Shown in pieces: positions 24,576 to 35,472 of a stretch of DNA of 64,000 nucleotides. Origin of the DNA: Climacium dendroides (lineage: Eukaryota > Streptophyta > Bryopsida > Hypnales > Climaciaceae). How positions within the stretch are numbered: the stretch's first letter is position 1; each line of letters begins with the position of its first letter. Position numbers and translations under genes: made by a program. The stretch spans positions 11,469,489 to 11,533,488 of the forward strand of contig OX467090.1 of NCBI GenBank assembly GCA_950106755.1, in the 5' to 3' direction. Below the pieces are notes generated by a model. That model was given only the letters and a program-made list of their open reading frames with translations, had not been told where the DNA came from and ran no database searches.

Positions 24576-24940
24576 AGCTACCCCATGCCATTTCACGAAG
24601 GCTTGTAATCCTTGGTACATCTCGCATCCTAAACTGTGAAATCCAGGTTGTGTTTAGAAACATATCATAACCACCAATCCAGTTCCGGGCTCCTCTTGTT
24701 CACCAATTTCAAACCCCTGAGGAAATACATGGTGAAACTACTCCTGAAGTTTATGCATGTGGAGGACAAGCACCGTAAGTACAAAGAGATGAAGCCAATT
24801 TGTGAACTTGGCCCTCCTCGACCGAGGTGCTAATATGTACGTTGATGATAGGCAGGAATCTTTTATTAGACGGAGACAGGGGCCTTCAAAGACTGGCCTT
24901 TTAAAGTATATGATCACACGTGCTGCGCACTGAGCATTAT

Positions 24941-25175
24941 CGGACACGGTTTTAGTTTATTATTGATTTCAGAGTCCCTATTTGTGTTCAGCTATACCGA
25001 ACTTAGTTGTGTGCAATTTGTGTTACGTATTTGAAATGAGTGGATTTTTGAGAACTCTTACGGACATGGTTTTAGTTCGTTATTGATTTCATAGCCCCTG
25101 TTTGTGTTCAGCTGGGCCTGGTTTTATGGAATTGTGTTACGTATTTGAAATGAGTGGATATTTTGGAACTCTTAC
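24941..25175 (+). repeat. 120-bp tandem pair downstream of SSU72
   Basis: The units start CGGACACGGTTTTAGTT at 24941 and CGGACATGGTTTTAGTT at 25061. Both contain GTGTTACGTATTTGAAATGA and end in GGA..TTT..GAACTCTTA. The unit is non-coding and may lie in or just past the SSU72 3' UTR. Confidence 0.85.
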
Positions 25176-25322
25176 AACTGACTGTGAAATTGAATTGGTG
25201 AGTGCTTATTTGAATAGATTCCAGATATTTCATATCATTTTGTAGGAATGAGTTATGGGTGTTCTTGGGAGTCATTAGTTTTGATGATTTGACATGTATT
25301 AAATTACCATTCAGTCGTCCAA

Positions 25323-26224
25323 TTAGCCCCTAAAGTCCCAAAGTCCCTAGGGAGACTCTTGGGATTTTGGGTAGGCTTGTTTGATCTCAATTTTTGACAT
25401 GACATGGTTTTTTGAAACTTTTTTTGAAGATAGAAAATTATATTAGCTTTCTGGGAATATAATTTCTATTTCAATTGGTGCCCGTAAATGTCACCATGAG
25501 TCCAAAAAGTAGCTTGTGAGGGTAGCTCAAAAATATCAGAAAAGGTTGGATTTTTAAAATTAATTTTTTTTCCTAAAGATTGTATTTTTGTCTACATCTA
25601 AAGCTTTGAGATGAGAAAGTTATAAACAATTTTATTTTTTTGATAATTTAAGCATCTTCTTGAAAAAATAACTATATAGAATTCATTTTTGAATGCAATT
25701 TTTACAATTTTTCAAAAAAAATTGTTAGGCAAGGTTAAGTTTGCTTGCTAGAACAATTTCACCTTTGAGATTATTGTGTTTCAATTCCATCTTAGAGCTA
25801 TTGACAATTTAGTTGTCCCTTCAATTTTGAACCTATTTCTACTTAATAATTTTTTAATGAGGGAAAATTAAGTGTTTTGTTGAATTTTTTTTCTTGGATT
25901 CTCAACTCAATTCTTCAACACAAAAATTAGAAAATCAAAATCAATAGTACAAATATCTTATGTTAAGAAGATTCCAAGCCAAAAAATCTAGTTAATTAAG
26001 GTGTAAAAAAAACTTGTTTTCTTCACTTTAAATGTAAATATCTTGCAATTTAAGTAGTCAAAGTTTCTGAATTTTTTTCCACACATTCTTATATTAGTTT
26101 AGTACAAAATCCTTTAGTTAGATATGTAAAAAAAAAACTTAAAAAGTTTTTTTCTCTTTTCAGTAGAAATGGTAGTTTTGAGTGGTTTTTGATGGAAAAA
26201 AGACCTTGGGACTTTAGGGGTTAA
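25323..26224. mobile_element. TTAACCCCTAAAG-family element, 902 bp
   Basis: The left end TTAGCCCCTAAAGTCCCAAA (25323) and the right end CCTTGGGACTTTAGGGGTTA (ending with the final A at 26224) form near-perfect inverted termini. The interior is AT-rich and non-coding. It is related in inverted orientation to the element that starts at 63321, and shares terminal logic with 36924-37857 and 59917-60862. It is a non-autonomous DNA transposon by structure; no superfamily is assigned because no target duplication is clear. Confidence 0.75.
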
Positions 26225-27280
26225 CCTTGAAAGGATGAGACCTATTACCAAGGAACTTTGCTAAAAATGATCTGATTTATGGACCAATATGTGCATTCTT
26301 CAATTCTACAATAATTTTGAAAGTCATCCATCAATAATTTTTTAATTGTTGTAGAAAGTCATCCATTGACCATTTTTTGGTTGTTGTGTTTTGTATGATT
26401 GAGTGGACTCAAGTTTTAGAATCCATAATATAAAATTCTTGAATAGACTATGCAAAGTCCCTCTTGCTTCTTGAATCTGTGCTCTTGTAGCTAAGAATGA
26501 GGAATACATGGCCATAACTTTGTGAGGGTGCATTTCAAATTGAGTATAGGAATGAGCTTTTTCACTTAAAATATTGTGTATTTCTTAAATCAAAGGATTT
26601 TTGTGATTAGCAAAGTACTATAGTACAAATATATTTCTCCTATTAATAGTGTTATTCTAAAAAGAAGACTTGTACCTTTTCATTCAAGAATGTCATGAAA
26701 AATTAGTTTCTCTTGATAAGGGCCTCTTTATTTTTTTTCATGGGAACAATTGAATAATGATATGCTATTGACCAAAAATAACTTGCTAATAGAGACTTTA
26801 AACAAGAAAGAAAGAAAATTTATAGCAAGTGAAATCTTAAATTCAAAATCAAAATTTTCCATTTTTCTAAAATGTCAATTCTAGTTTATTCATACTATGT
26901 CAAGAATTCACATACAAAGATATTCTAGAATCCTCTTTTCATTACCAACAAGACTCAATAAAAACTAGGATGAATTAATAATAATAAACTTGCTCAAGTA
27001 GATGATTATTCCAAGGCTTTTATGTATAGGTTACCTCATATCGATTTCCCTTAGTTTCCACTATACATTTTTGTACTACTATAGACTATGGATCACTATA
27101 ATTTTAAAATTTGCAATCTACAAGAATTCAGAATTGTCATTATGGAAAAATATCTTCAATCTTTGAAAATACATTCCAACCACAATATAATTGAATACCA
27201 TTGATTCGTCCTCATGCTTAAGTTTTTGGAAAAGAATAAATAACGAGTACCCCTTATGCATTGCGGTCCGAGAGAGTGGT
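26225..27280. other. AT-rich spacer 3' of the pectate lyase-like gene
   Basis: No gene is seen. The part nearest 27280 is presumably 3' UTR of the minus-strand gene. No clear AATAAA on that strand was found within 250 bases. Confidence 0.5.
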
Positions 27281-30200
27281 CTATGTTGAAGTACATTGAT
27301 GAAGTCTCCAACCAAAGACCGCCCCAACACATGAAGGAATGACCTTGTTGAGGTTCATGGGCGGGATGACCGGAGGATACATCTTGTCATTTTTGTAAAT
27401 GACGCCTTGCTCCTCATCCACATCTTGAACTTGTTCAGGGTTCAAAAACTCATGCAAAGTGCTACCATTGAGGAGGACATCTTTAGAGCTTTTAATGTAA
27501 ATGCTACGGTCGTAGTTTGTTCCAATTCCATTAAACCATGGCGTGATTTCGGTACGGCGGCTCGCAACAAAGGCATTGCTCTCGGAATATATTTTGCCAC
27601 TAACACGCGCACCCAAGGCATAATATCCCCAATTTGAATACAAATTGTTGAGAACATGGCATTTTCCCCACCTGATCAAACACAACTCATTGAAAAACTT
27701 AGTATACATTACACTCTCTAGAAGGAAGGAAAAAAAGTTTAATGATTATGTTAGTTTGATCCCCCCAAATGGACATGTAAACAAGATTTTCAACTAAATT
27801 ATTTTTTTTCAAGAATTTTTAGTTTTTAGTTATTAGTTATTATAAAGAGAAATAGTTTTATAATTCATTGGGAGGTCTTTTTTTGCTGAAAGTCATAGTG
27901 ATCTTAAAGAATCCCCTCTAAATATTGTAGAGTTTTCTAACTCTATTAGTCTCTTCATAATTATTTACGGAGGTATTAGTCTGTGTTTGTATCAATTTTT
28001 TTTATAATCATCATTGTGGATGTCCTCAAATGTGCACAAAACGCAATGTAGTGGTAAGGTAGGAATGTGATTGATGCAACGTGGAATTTTTGGAATTGAT
28101 TGAGAAGAAATTGATTTGAATTCTACACCACTTGCTCAACAATCAAAAATCAATAAATGCAACAATTTAGTGGTACATACACTAAGATAGGAGCACTCAT
28201 AACCATCAATTTAAGGATTTTGGACATGCTATCTATTAATAGACATCCAACAAATTATTGGACCCTACTAGCAAGAGAAAAAAGAATTCCTAAGCGCTTT
28301 CAAATGTATTATTTTGACAATGTGAGAATAAGTTGTGAATTTTTAAAAGAGCCAAATCCTACATGCACCTAATACCAATACCATGGTCTAATGTTTCAGG
28401 TGTAATATGTCTTTGTAATCACATCTATGCACTTCCCAAGATTTTTCAAGATTTTAGAGACAAAGATCATGAGTACGGTGATGGTAGTGGGTGTTGCTAC
28501 CTTACGTCCAATTCAAAGGTTTTTAATTAGTGGGACAGAAGGAATGTATACATACATATACACACATACACAAATGAAGTTTTTGGGGTCAACAAAAGGG
28601 GAGGGTGGTGAATGAAACAACAGACCTGCAATGGGGCATGCGTTGCATAGAGTCTTTGAACCAATTTCGGTACACGGAGACACGCATGTCCATGTCTTCC
28701 TTGTCGAAGTCCGAAGCTCCCAACAACATATTGAAATTGTAGTTGGACAAATGGGAGTTCGAGATGGTTACATCCGTGGAGCCTTGGAGGACCGATGCCA
28801 ACCCAAGCTTGGCGTCCGAGGACGTGAGGTGGTCCAACCAAATTCGACTAGAGCCCGCAAATATGTGGATGGTGTCGCTCTCGCCAACCGAGCTGATCTG
28901 AAAGTTGTGGAGAATGACATTGGAAACCCCGCACAAAACCATGCTTTTTCCTACAAAATCGGGTGTTTTTTCCATTTCAATCAATCACAAAAACATAGAA
29001 TTCAATGGGGTTATGTACTAAAGGGTTATGTGTATGTTAACATTTTGTCCCAAAATGATCCTTTAGTTCTGGGGATTGAAGTTGAAACTAATGTTATTTC
29101 AACCCATTTCTAAGTATTTCAAGGAAGTTGTTATCCATTCATTAAATCTTCAAGAAAAAAGTGACCATTTCTAAGCAACTGGAAGATCATTTTGGAAGAA
29201 AAATTGATTAAGGGGAAACAAAGAACATTTCAACCAATGTTAATACCATTATAAGCTCAATCACTATGATTCTATTTCATACATTGTTCGCTATGTTTTC
29301 TAAAGAAATCTTCAAACAAAACTCTTATCATATTTTTTTCAAATATATATATATATATTATTATTATTTTTAGATTACCATGCTCTTGCCTCCATAGAAA
29401 CCAAACAAATAAAAGTTACTCCCTCCGTCCTACTAAAAAACTTTGAGTCAAATATAGTACGTGTACCAGTAAAATTGCACCATTGGTTGATTCTGATTGT
29501 TGAGCAAGTGAATGATGTAGAATTCAAATGAGTTCCCACTTAATCAATTCCAAAAATTCCACACCACTCTTGTTCAACAATCAACAATCAAAATCAATAA
29601 ATGGAGCATTTTCAATGGTACATGTACTATTTTTGACTCGGAGTTTTTTTTATAGTGGGACGGAGGGATTTTAAAATTGTTGAGCATGAAATTTGACTCA
29701 AACCTGTAACTGTGACATTATGCCCCCGCCCATCAATCGTGGTTCCACTTTTGATCCACAATAAGTCCGTGAGTGTAATCACAAAGTTCCCCGCAAATGT
29801 AATCCAAACCCCGCCATTTGCTTGGCCCCCTTGATGAACCCCGTACCGCAACGACCCGGGAGGAGGCTTCTTATGGTCATCCTCATTGTTCGTCACCACA
29901 TACGATTTCCCCCTCAAACCTCCCGTAACCCCGTCGGCATACCCGAATGCACACAACGGGAGGCGTCGTCCTTGGCCACATGATGTGAATTGGCATGTTG
30001 TGGGGTTCACAATGCGGCATCCTTGGAAATCTTCGTCGTCATCGGCTGCACATGGAATTACTTAATTGATTAATCCCACATGGTTAGTTTGAAACTCAAA
30101 TGAATCCGCATTTATTTTCCAACACTTTTTAAACGTTGGTGTGTACACCTCTATGATTATGAATTATTACTTTGAATGCGTTACACCTACATAATGCGTT

Positions 30201-32663
30201 GAATACGCAAAATAACTTGCCTAGCAAATGAATGAAGAATTTTTGGAGCTAGAATGTAGGAAATAAACTATGAATCTTCAAAGTATGACTTGCAAGTGTA
30301 TCCATTGAAATCGATCCCAAGCTCTCATGGTCAGAAAATGTCAATATTTTACACAAGAATCTCTTTGTATTTTAGTTTTAGAAAAGGATCACAATTAGGT
30401 GTGGTTACCTTATTATTATTACTATATGTCTTATTTTTTTGTTGGGCACCATTAATATTATATTTGAATGATCTTTTTATTATCTCTTTCTTTAGAGATG
30501 GGGACTATGAATGTAATGAAAAATACGTACATGGGGTCACCACCTTGACCGTGTTGTTGTTGAGTTGGTTGTCCGTTTTCTCGGCAACCACGAGTTCACA
30601 ATCCGCGGAGAGTTGGGTAAGCATTTGGTGAGCTGTGGAGAGAGCTTTTCTGTTTTTGTGGTACAATGAGGCTGGCAAGGAATCCTGTCACAGAACCACC
30701 CTCAAAAGAGCTCAAGTCTACAACACTTTCAATTGTTGTCCATTCAAATTGTTTGGATGGAGAAATCTTGTCCAATGTTTGGGGAGAATCGCTAGTTAGT
30801 TCATTGTTAACTGGTGGAATTGGGAAAAAAAAATCAGTTGCAATTTGAAAACTTCATAAAAAATTTGGTGAAAAAATCTATAATTTTTTAAATTTAAAGG
30901 ACAAAATAGAGGAAAAGAATTGGATTTAGTACTTGAAAAAATGGTTCAATATGGGAATTGAAGTAAAATAGTTAGTAAAACTTAGAATAAATCCCAAATG
31001 TTGATCTTGTCATACCAAATGTTTGAAAGCATGCCTAAAATAACTAGAAAAACTCAAAACTACTATACTAGAAAAATCATCTAATGTACATTGTTAAAAG
31101 TCACCTTTGTAGGAAAAATGAACTCTGTTTATTAGATCTTTTTAGCCTTTTGGCAAAAATTTCCATGTAAAGAAAAATGATGGAATTTATTATTTATTAT
31201 CACATAATCAAATTTGGGATATTTGAACATTTGAAATTGGGAAGGGGGGGGTTGTAATAATTATAAGGGGTTGAGAAATGCAAAATCAACCAACTATAAA
31301 ATAGAAGGCAAACTTTTACATTTACTTGTCAAGGTGCAAAATTTAGAGTTTTTGGAGTCTTCAAAGATTGGGTGAGTTGGTAAACAATATAGCTAAGACA
31401 AATATAGATTGTTCGTTTTGATTACTAAACTTCACTCGATAATGTTGCATTTTGACAATGTAGTCTATTAGGGAACCATCCTTATTTCTTTGAAATTAAA
31501 AGATGATATAGTAGGGTTATTTTAGTCCCTTCATCTTAATGAAGTTTTTTTTGTCCCTCTCTAAGGTTAAGATACTTTTCCTTAACATGAATGAAGACCA
31601 TTGGATATTTGATACTCCCTCCTATCTCAATCTTCCATTATATTAATATTATTTTGTGATTCCTATCTTGCCTAAGATATGTCCTATAGATATAAATGTA
31701 CTCTCAATGCAATGTTGCCCCACTAAACAAATACCTTGTGAGATCAAGTGTCAAGCACTTGTAAGATATTTTGCCAAAATACTCTCTCTTTTTCTCTCTA
31801 GCCATTAGTATGGAAAACATCTTGACATGCTTAACCCTTGAACGATGTTCATTTGCCTTAAGGGTAGCCCAAAGGGAATTCAAAAATCTCCTTGAAAAGT
31901 AGGGTATGGGTCTTGTTGCTTGCCCAAAATTTGTGCGATGAAGGCATGCAAAAGTGATTGAACAGTGAATACTGCTTTGACTTTGGCAGAGCCTAAATGC
32001 AGTGCTTGGCAAGCCATACAAAAGTGAATGAATAACGAATACTGGTTTGACTTTGGCGGAGCCTAAATGCAGTGCTTGGCAAGCCATACAAAAGTGAATG
32101 AATAATGAATACTGGTTTGACTTTGGTGGGCCTAAATGCAATGCTTGGCAAGCCATATTCCCTGTTGAAGTGGATTCAGTAGGCTGAAACATTCTCCAAA
32201 AAATACTCCAAAAAATACGAAAACCACTTTTTGCCAACGATTCTCTCAAAACAAAACCCAAGAGGCTTTGCTCATCATTTAAAGGTTAACGATGTTCTAT
32301 GGAGTTCCTAACGTCGGTTGTGGAGTTGCTTACCGCACGGACCGAGAGGTAAGTCAAGCACGCGGAAACCGCTTTGGCCGCACCCCGAAAGAAACCCGCG
32401 GACTCGTCCAAAGTGAGGTTGGGCAGCTGCGACGCCATCCACGTGAGTGTATCGTTCACACTCTCAATCTGCCTCCCACAATCATCCGCCACCACCTCTC
32501 CTTCCTTCGCCACTGTCTCCAAATTCCTTGTGATGTTGCTCAAGGCCACCCGGGTGTGCACGAACTCGGACCCGGACTCGGACTCGGGGTCTATGGAAGC
32601 TGCATGACAGCTGAGGAGCAGTACCAGCACTGCCCACAGCAGCAGAGGAGTCCGGTTCACCAT
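27281..32663 (-). CDS. Secreted PMEI-like domain fused to divergent pectate lyase, five exons
   Basis: Minus-strand exons 32663-32334, 30684-30531, 30045-29704, 28950-28626 and 27671-27281 join in phase to 513 residues. Residues 1-22 are a signal peptide (LLLWAVLVLLLSCHA). Residues about 34-150 resemble a PMEI-type helical bundle: ADDCGRQIESVNDTL, AAKAVSACLTYL and RKALSTAHQMLTQLS, with Cys62 and Cys102 spaced 40 apart. Residues about 165-500 are a pectate lyase beta-helix: GSLRYGV, GTTIDGRGHNVTVTG, SSRIWLDH, GSTDVTISN, MLLGASD, MQRMPHCR and NPEQVQDV. Arg379 and Arg384 are kept, but Leu324, Ser328 and Phe348 occupy positions that usually hold Ca2+ ligands and a lysine, so activity is doubtful. 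Exon 2 rests on a chosen acceptor; two separate genes remain the alternative. Intron 3 holds a MITE. Confidence 0.75.
28069..28203. mobile_element. Partial Stowaway-like MITE in intron 4 of the pectate lyase-like gene
   Basis: The block GTGGAATTTTTGGAATTGAT ... ACACCACTTGCTCAACAATC ... TCAATAAATGCAACAATTTA ... TGGTACATACACTAAG matches the inner half of the elements at 18212-18455 and 29419-29668. It lacks the CTCCCTCCGTCC terminus and is truncated. Confidence 0.6.
29419..29668. mobile_element. Stowaway-like MITE (250 bp) in intron 3 of the pectate lyase-like gene
   Basis: The left end CTCCCTCCGTCCTACTAAAA follows TA. The right end is TATAGTGGGACGGAGGGA. Inner inverted motifs are GTACGTGTACCA and TGGTACATGTAC. 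The terminus matches the Stowaway consensus, though the right TA and last bases are degenerate (GGGATT in place of GGGAGTA). It lies just 36 bp from exon 3. Confidence 0.85.
31942..32153 (+). repeat. ~70-bp tandem repeat, three copies, in intron 1 of the pectate lyase-like gene
   Basis: GCCTAAATGCAGTGCTTGGC starts at 31991, 32061 and 32130 (third copy with one change). Each copy links to CAAAAGTGAATGAATAA and TACTGGTTTGACTTTGG. Copies 1 and 2 are nearly identical. Confidence 0.9.
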
Positions 32664-33185
32664 CTCTGCAAACAACCCACACACCCACACAGAAACAAAA
32701 TGTTAAATTGGAAAACTCTACGGCATGTCGAAGTTGGCACTTTCCAAGGTGAAACATGGATTAATCTATATTGGTCTTAGTTTTTCAGTTTTTAGAGCAT
32801 TGTGGAGATGAGTGTCATATTTCTTTAGCGCCTAAAATCGTGTCAACTTCATGAACTTGACTGTAAAATTATGAAAACGGTTATAACATGAAGTAATAAT
32901 CAGGAAACCAGATTGTGAATTCTATTTGCATAACAATAAATTCAACTCTTTTCAACACAGTCTTGAGCTCATCTCAGGTGAGAGGTACTAAAATAAAAAC
33001 ATGTAGACTGAAAGACTCGATGAACGTTAGACTTTGGAGTCTGTTTTTTTTCTTAATTGTCATCGTCAATGGAGAAGGGGAAATTCTTGCAACTGCTAGA
33101 GAGTGTTATCTACTCATGTTCTCTTCGGATGACAACAATTTGCACTTGCTAAACTCTTCTGAATGCCTGAGCGAATGCTTCGCTT

Positions 33186-33838
33186 GGTTACAAAGAACAG
33201 AGCTGGTGACGAATTTGTTCTTGCTTCTTATTTTAAACCTTAAATTGCAATGTTCATCTGAGAAGCTTCAGCTCCAGTTACATGATAATTCAAAGAAGAA
33301 TTTGGCAACAGTGCAACACTTGTTAGCATTTCATATTTAAACCTTTTGCAATGTTCATCTGAGAATGTTATTTTCAGCTCAAGTTACATGATTATTTCAA
33401 AGAAGAATTTGGCAACACTTGTTAGCAAAATGCAGTCAATGAAAGCAATTTGAATCGGGAATATTGAATTGTTCTTCGTGACAACAAAGCCTTGCAATCA
33501 CAAAGACTGGTTACGAAGAACAGAGCTGGTGATGAATTTGTTCTTGCTTTCTTATTTATAAACCTTCTGCAATGTTCATCTGAGAAGCTACAGCTCAAGT
33601 ACCATGATTTTTCAAAGAAGAATTTGGCAACAGCGCAACACTCGTTAGCATTAATTTTAAGCCTTTTGCAATGTTCATCTGAGAATGTTGTCTACAGCTC
33701 AAGTTACATGATTTGTTCATAGAAGAATTTGGCCACAGTGCAACACTTGTTAGCCAAATGCAGTCAATGAAAGCACTTTGAATCGGGAATATTGGATTGT
33801 TCTTCGTAACAACAAAGCCTTGCAATCACAAAGACTGT
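33186..33838 (-). repeat. Nested tandem repeat: ~323-bp unit twice, with ~100-bp subunits
   Basis: The outer unit starts GGTTAC(A/G)AAGAACAGAGCT at 33186 and 33509. Within each unit GCAATGTTCATCTGAGAA occurs twice (about 33247 and 33348; 33571 and 33668), each followed by a CAAGTTACATGATT-like word and AAGAATTTGGC(A/C)ACA. Each outer unit closes with TTGAATCGGGAATATT and CTTGCAATCACAAAGACTG. On the minus strand both copies encode related peptides containing FVVTKNN and AFIDCI, and a GATTGCAAG|GC acceptor-like site, so they may derive from a duplicated exon. Confidence 0.85.
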
Positions 33839-34104
33839 AAGATTTTCTATTCAAGATCCTTCCACAAAAAACCCACGTACACAACAAAACTCATAGTTTA
33901 TAACGCAACATTGAAGAAGCCAATTTCGTAATCGCATTCCAAATTTCTACAAGGAAAGTACCCAATACTAACTTTGAAGCAAGAGGACTTGTGTCGTGTC
34001 CCAACCTGCAAATTACAGAGCGAGAATCACACGGTTTGACACCACCAATCCATTACGTTTGCATTCGTTTTGCATTTGTTTGGAAAGAATGGATTGGAAG
34101 GTAC

Positions 34105-34246
34105 CTTGAGCTGCAATTGTTGCGGTGATTTGGCGTTTGGAGGTGTAAGAGTTGCAAGAGAATTTGAACAGAGAATTGTGATGAGAAAAAGTGAAAGAGT
34201 GGGTTGATTGGGATCTCAAGACTTGGGAGACAGAAGGAGGCTTCAT
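34105..34246 (-). CDS. Putative first exon of a plastid-targeted protein (partial model)
   Basis: The minus-strand ATG at 34246 opens 47 codons plus one base, ending at a good donor (GCTCAAG|GTACCT). The peptide (MKPPSVSQVLRSQSTHSFTF...SKRQITATIAAQ) is rich in Ser, Thr, Lys and Arg and has no acidic residue, as in chloroplast transit peptides. The continuation is unclear. An acceptor at about 34012 gives only 12 more codons. An acceptor inside the repeats near 33825 keeps the frame for 70-odd residues (FVVTKNNPIFPIQSAFIDCI...) that I do not recognise. An in-frame ATG at 34354 also exists. This could be a small nuclear-encoded plastid protein or a decayed gene. Confidence 0.4.
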
Positions 34247-35362
34247 TGATATCTCAAGCTTTTTCTGCACCGTTTCACAACGCTTCACTTTCTTGTGTGG
34301 GTTCGAATTTGGTGCAACTACACACACTAATGAATAGCCTATTCTATTTAGCATCTAAGAGTAGGAGGATTGCAGATTTGGAGGTTTTTAGGTGAAATGA
34401 ATTGTGGCAAGCAGAAGGATCTAGAGAAAAGGTTTTTGTTGCTAGTTTTCCTCTCCTCCCCATCTCTATATGAATTGATTCATAACCTTGCACAAAAATC
34501 ATGAAGCACCAAGTGACCAAGCTATTCACATCACAAAAGAATAGACAAAATTTGTGTTTTCATCATATTTGGATGTACTTCATTTGATTCACGTGGATCA
34601 TAGTCCACCCAATGGATCTAGGGTCCCTCAAGGGTTATAATAATAATATGTAGTATTGTCCAAATAAGTATTTTGAACATGATTCTTATTATTAAATTGT
34701 TTAAGTTTTGGCATATGTTGTTGGGATTCAAAAGTGAATTGTAGATGCTTTTAGAACGCATTTTTTGAACATGGTATGAATAAACTATGAATTTTCAAAA
34801 AACTAAAAATGAAAATAATTGTAATAAATTCTCATGGATAAGTGTTGTAAATTTTGGCAAGAGTTTTTAGGAGTTGGTTTTAGAAACATGTGACAATTAA
34901 GTGCAGTTACCATATTGTAGTCTAAACGTAACTTAGCTTTAGAGGTTTATTTGGTAGTATCTCACTCAAAAGTGACATAGATTTTATTGAGGAAATATTT
35001 GTTGATAAATTTTTTATATTTCAACAAATGGAAATTCCATTGAATTTTTAGAAAGTTTTTAGACCATGTTGGTCTTGTTTCCATAAATGATCCCACTTTT
35101 GGATTTCTAAATATATTTTCATCTGTGTTTTAAGTGTTTCATCCATATCCATGAGTATAAGTGGTTTTATCTTTCCAATAATGTTTTCATCTTGCATTAC
35201 TCAATTAAATGAAAAAAATTATTAAAAATTAGTTCCAATAATTATACTTGTCAAATAATGATTTTAATTGAAAGATTCTATTCTGGCATTGAAAAATCAT
35301 TTTTTTCTTCAAAATGATTTTTTGGGATTCCTTGCTTTACTACCAAAAAAATGATATATAAT

Positions 35363-35472
35363 AAATGACTTGTCCACAATAATTGCAAGCGCAACAATGA
35401 CTACAAAATGATTGTTTTGTAGTCATTATGAATAAGAAATGACTACTATAGTCATTGTAGACAAGTTATTTG
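35363..35472. repeat. Foldback repeat (MITE-like)
   Basis: The inner arms AATGACTACAAAA (35396-35408) and TTTTGTAGTCATT (35415-35427) pair 13 of 13. The outer arms AAATGACTTGTCCACAA (about 35363-35379) and TTGTAGACAAGTTATTT (35456-35472) pair 15 of 17. No coding content and no clear target duplication. Confidence 0.7.

Noticed and set aside
28631..29113. 160-codon open frame on the plus strand
   Set aside because: It is antisense to exon 4 of the pectate lyase-like gene, which has motifs and matching splice sites on the minus strand. The plus-strand product has no recognisable features.
31704..32261. 185-codon minus-strand frame
   Set aside because: It lies inside intron 1 of the pectate lyase-like gene and is largely made of the 70-bp tandem repeat, with repeated MACQALHLG words. 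Its length follows from the repeat and not from coding constraint.
32292..32780. 162-codon open frame on the plus strand
   Set aside because: It is antisense to exon 1 of the pectate lyase-like gene. The minus strand has the signal peptide, a good donor and domain continuity.
34270..34310. GGGTTCGAATTTGG, similar to a tRNA B box
   Set aside because: No A box or cloverleaf could be drawn around it, and it sits in the 5' region of the putative plastid-targeted exon.
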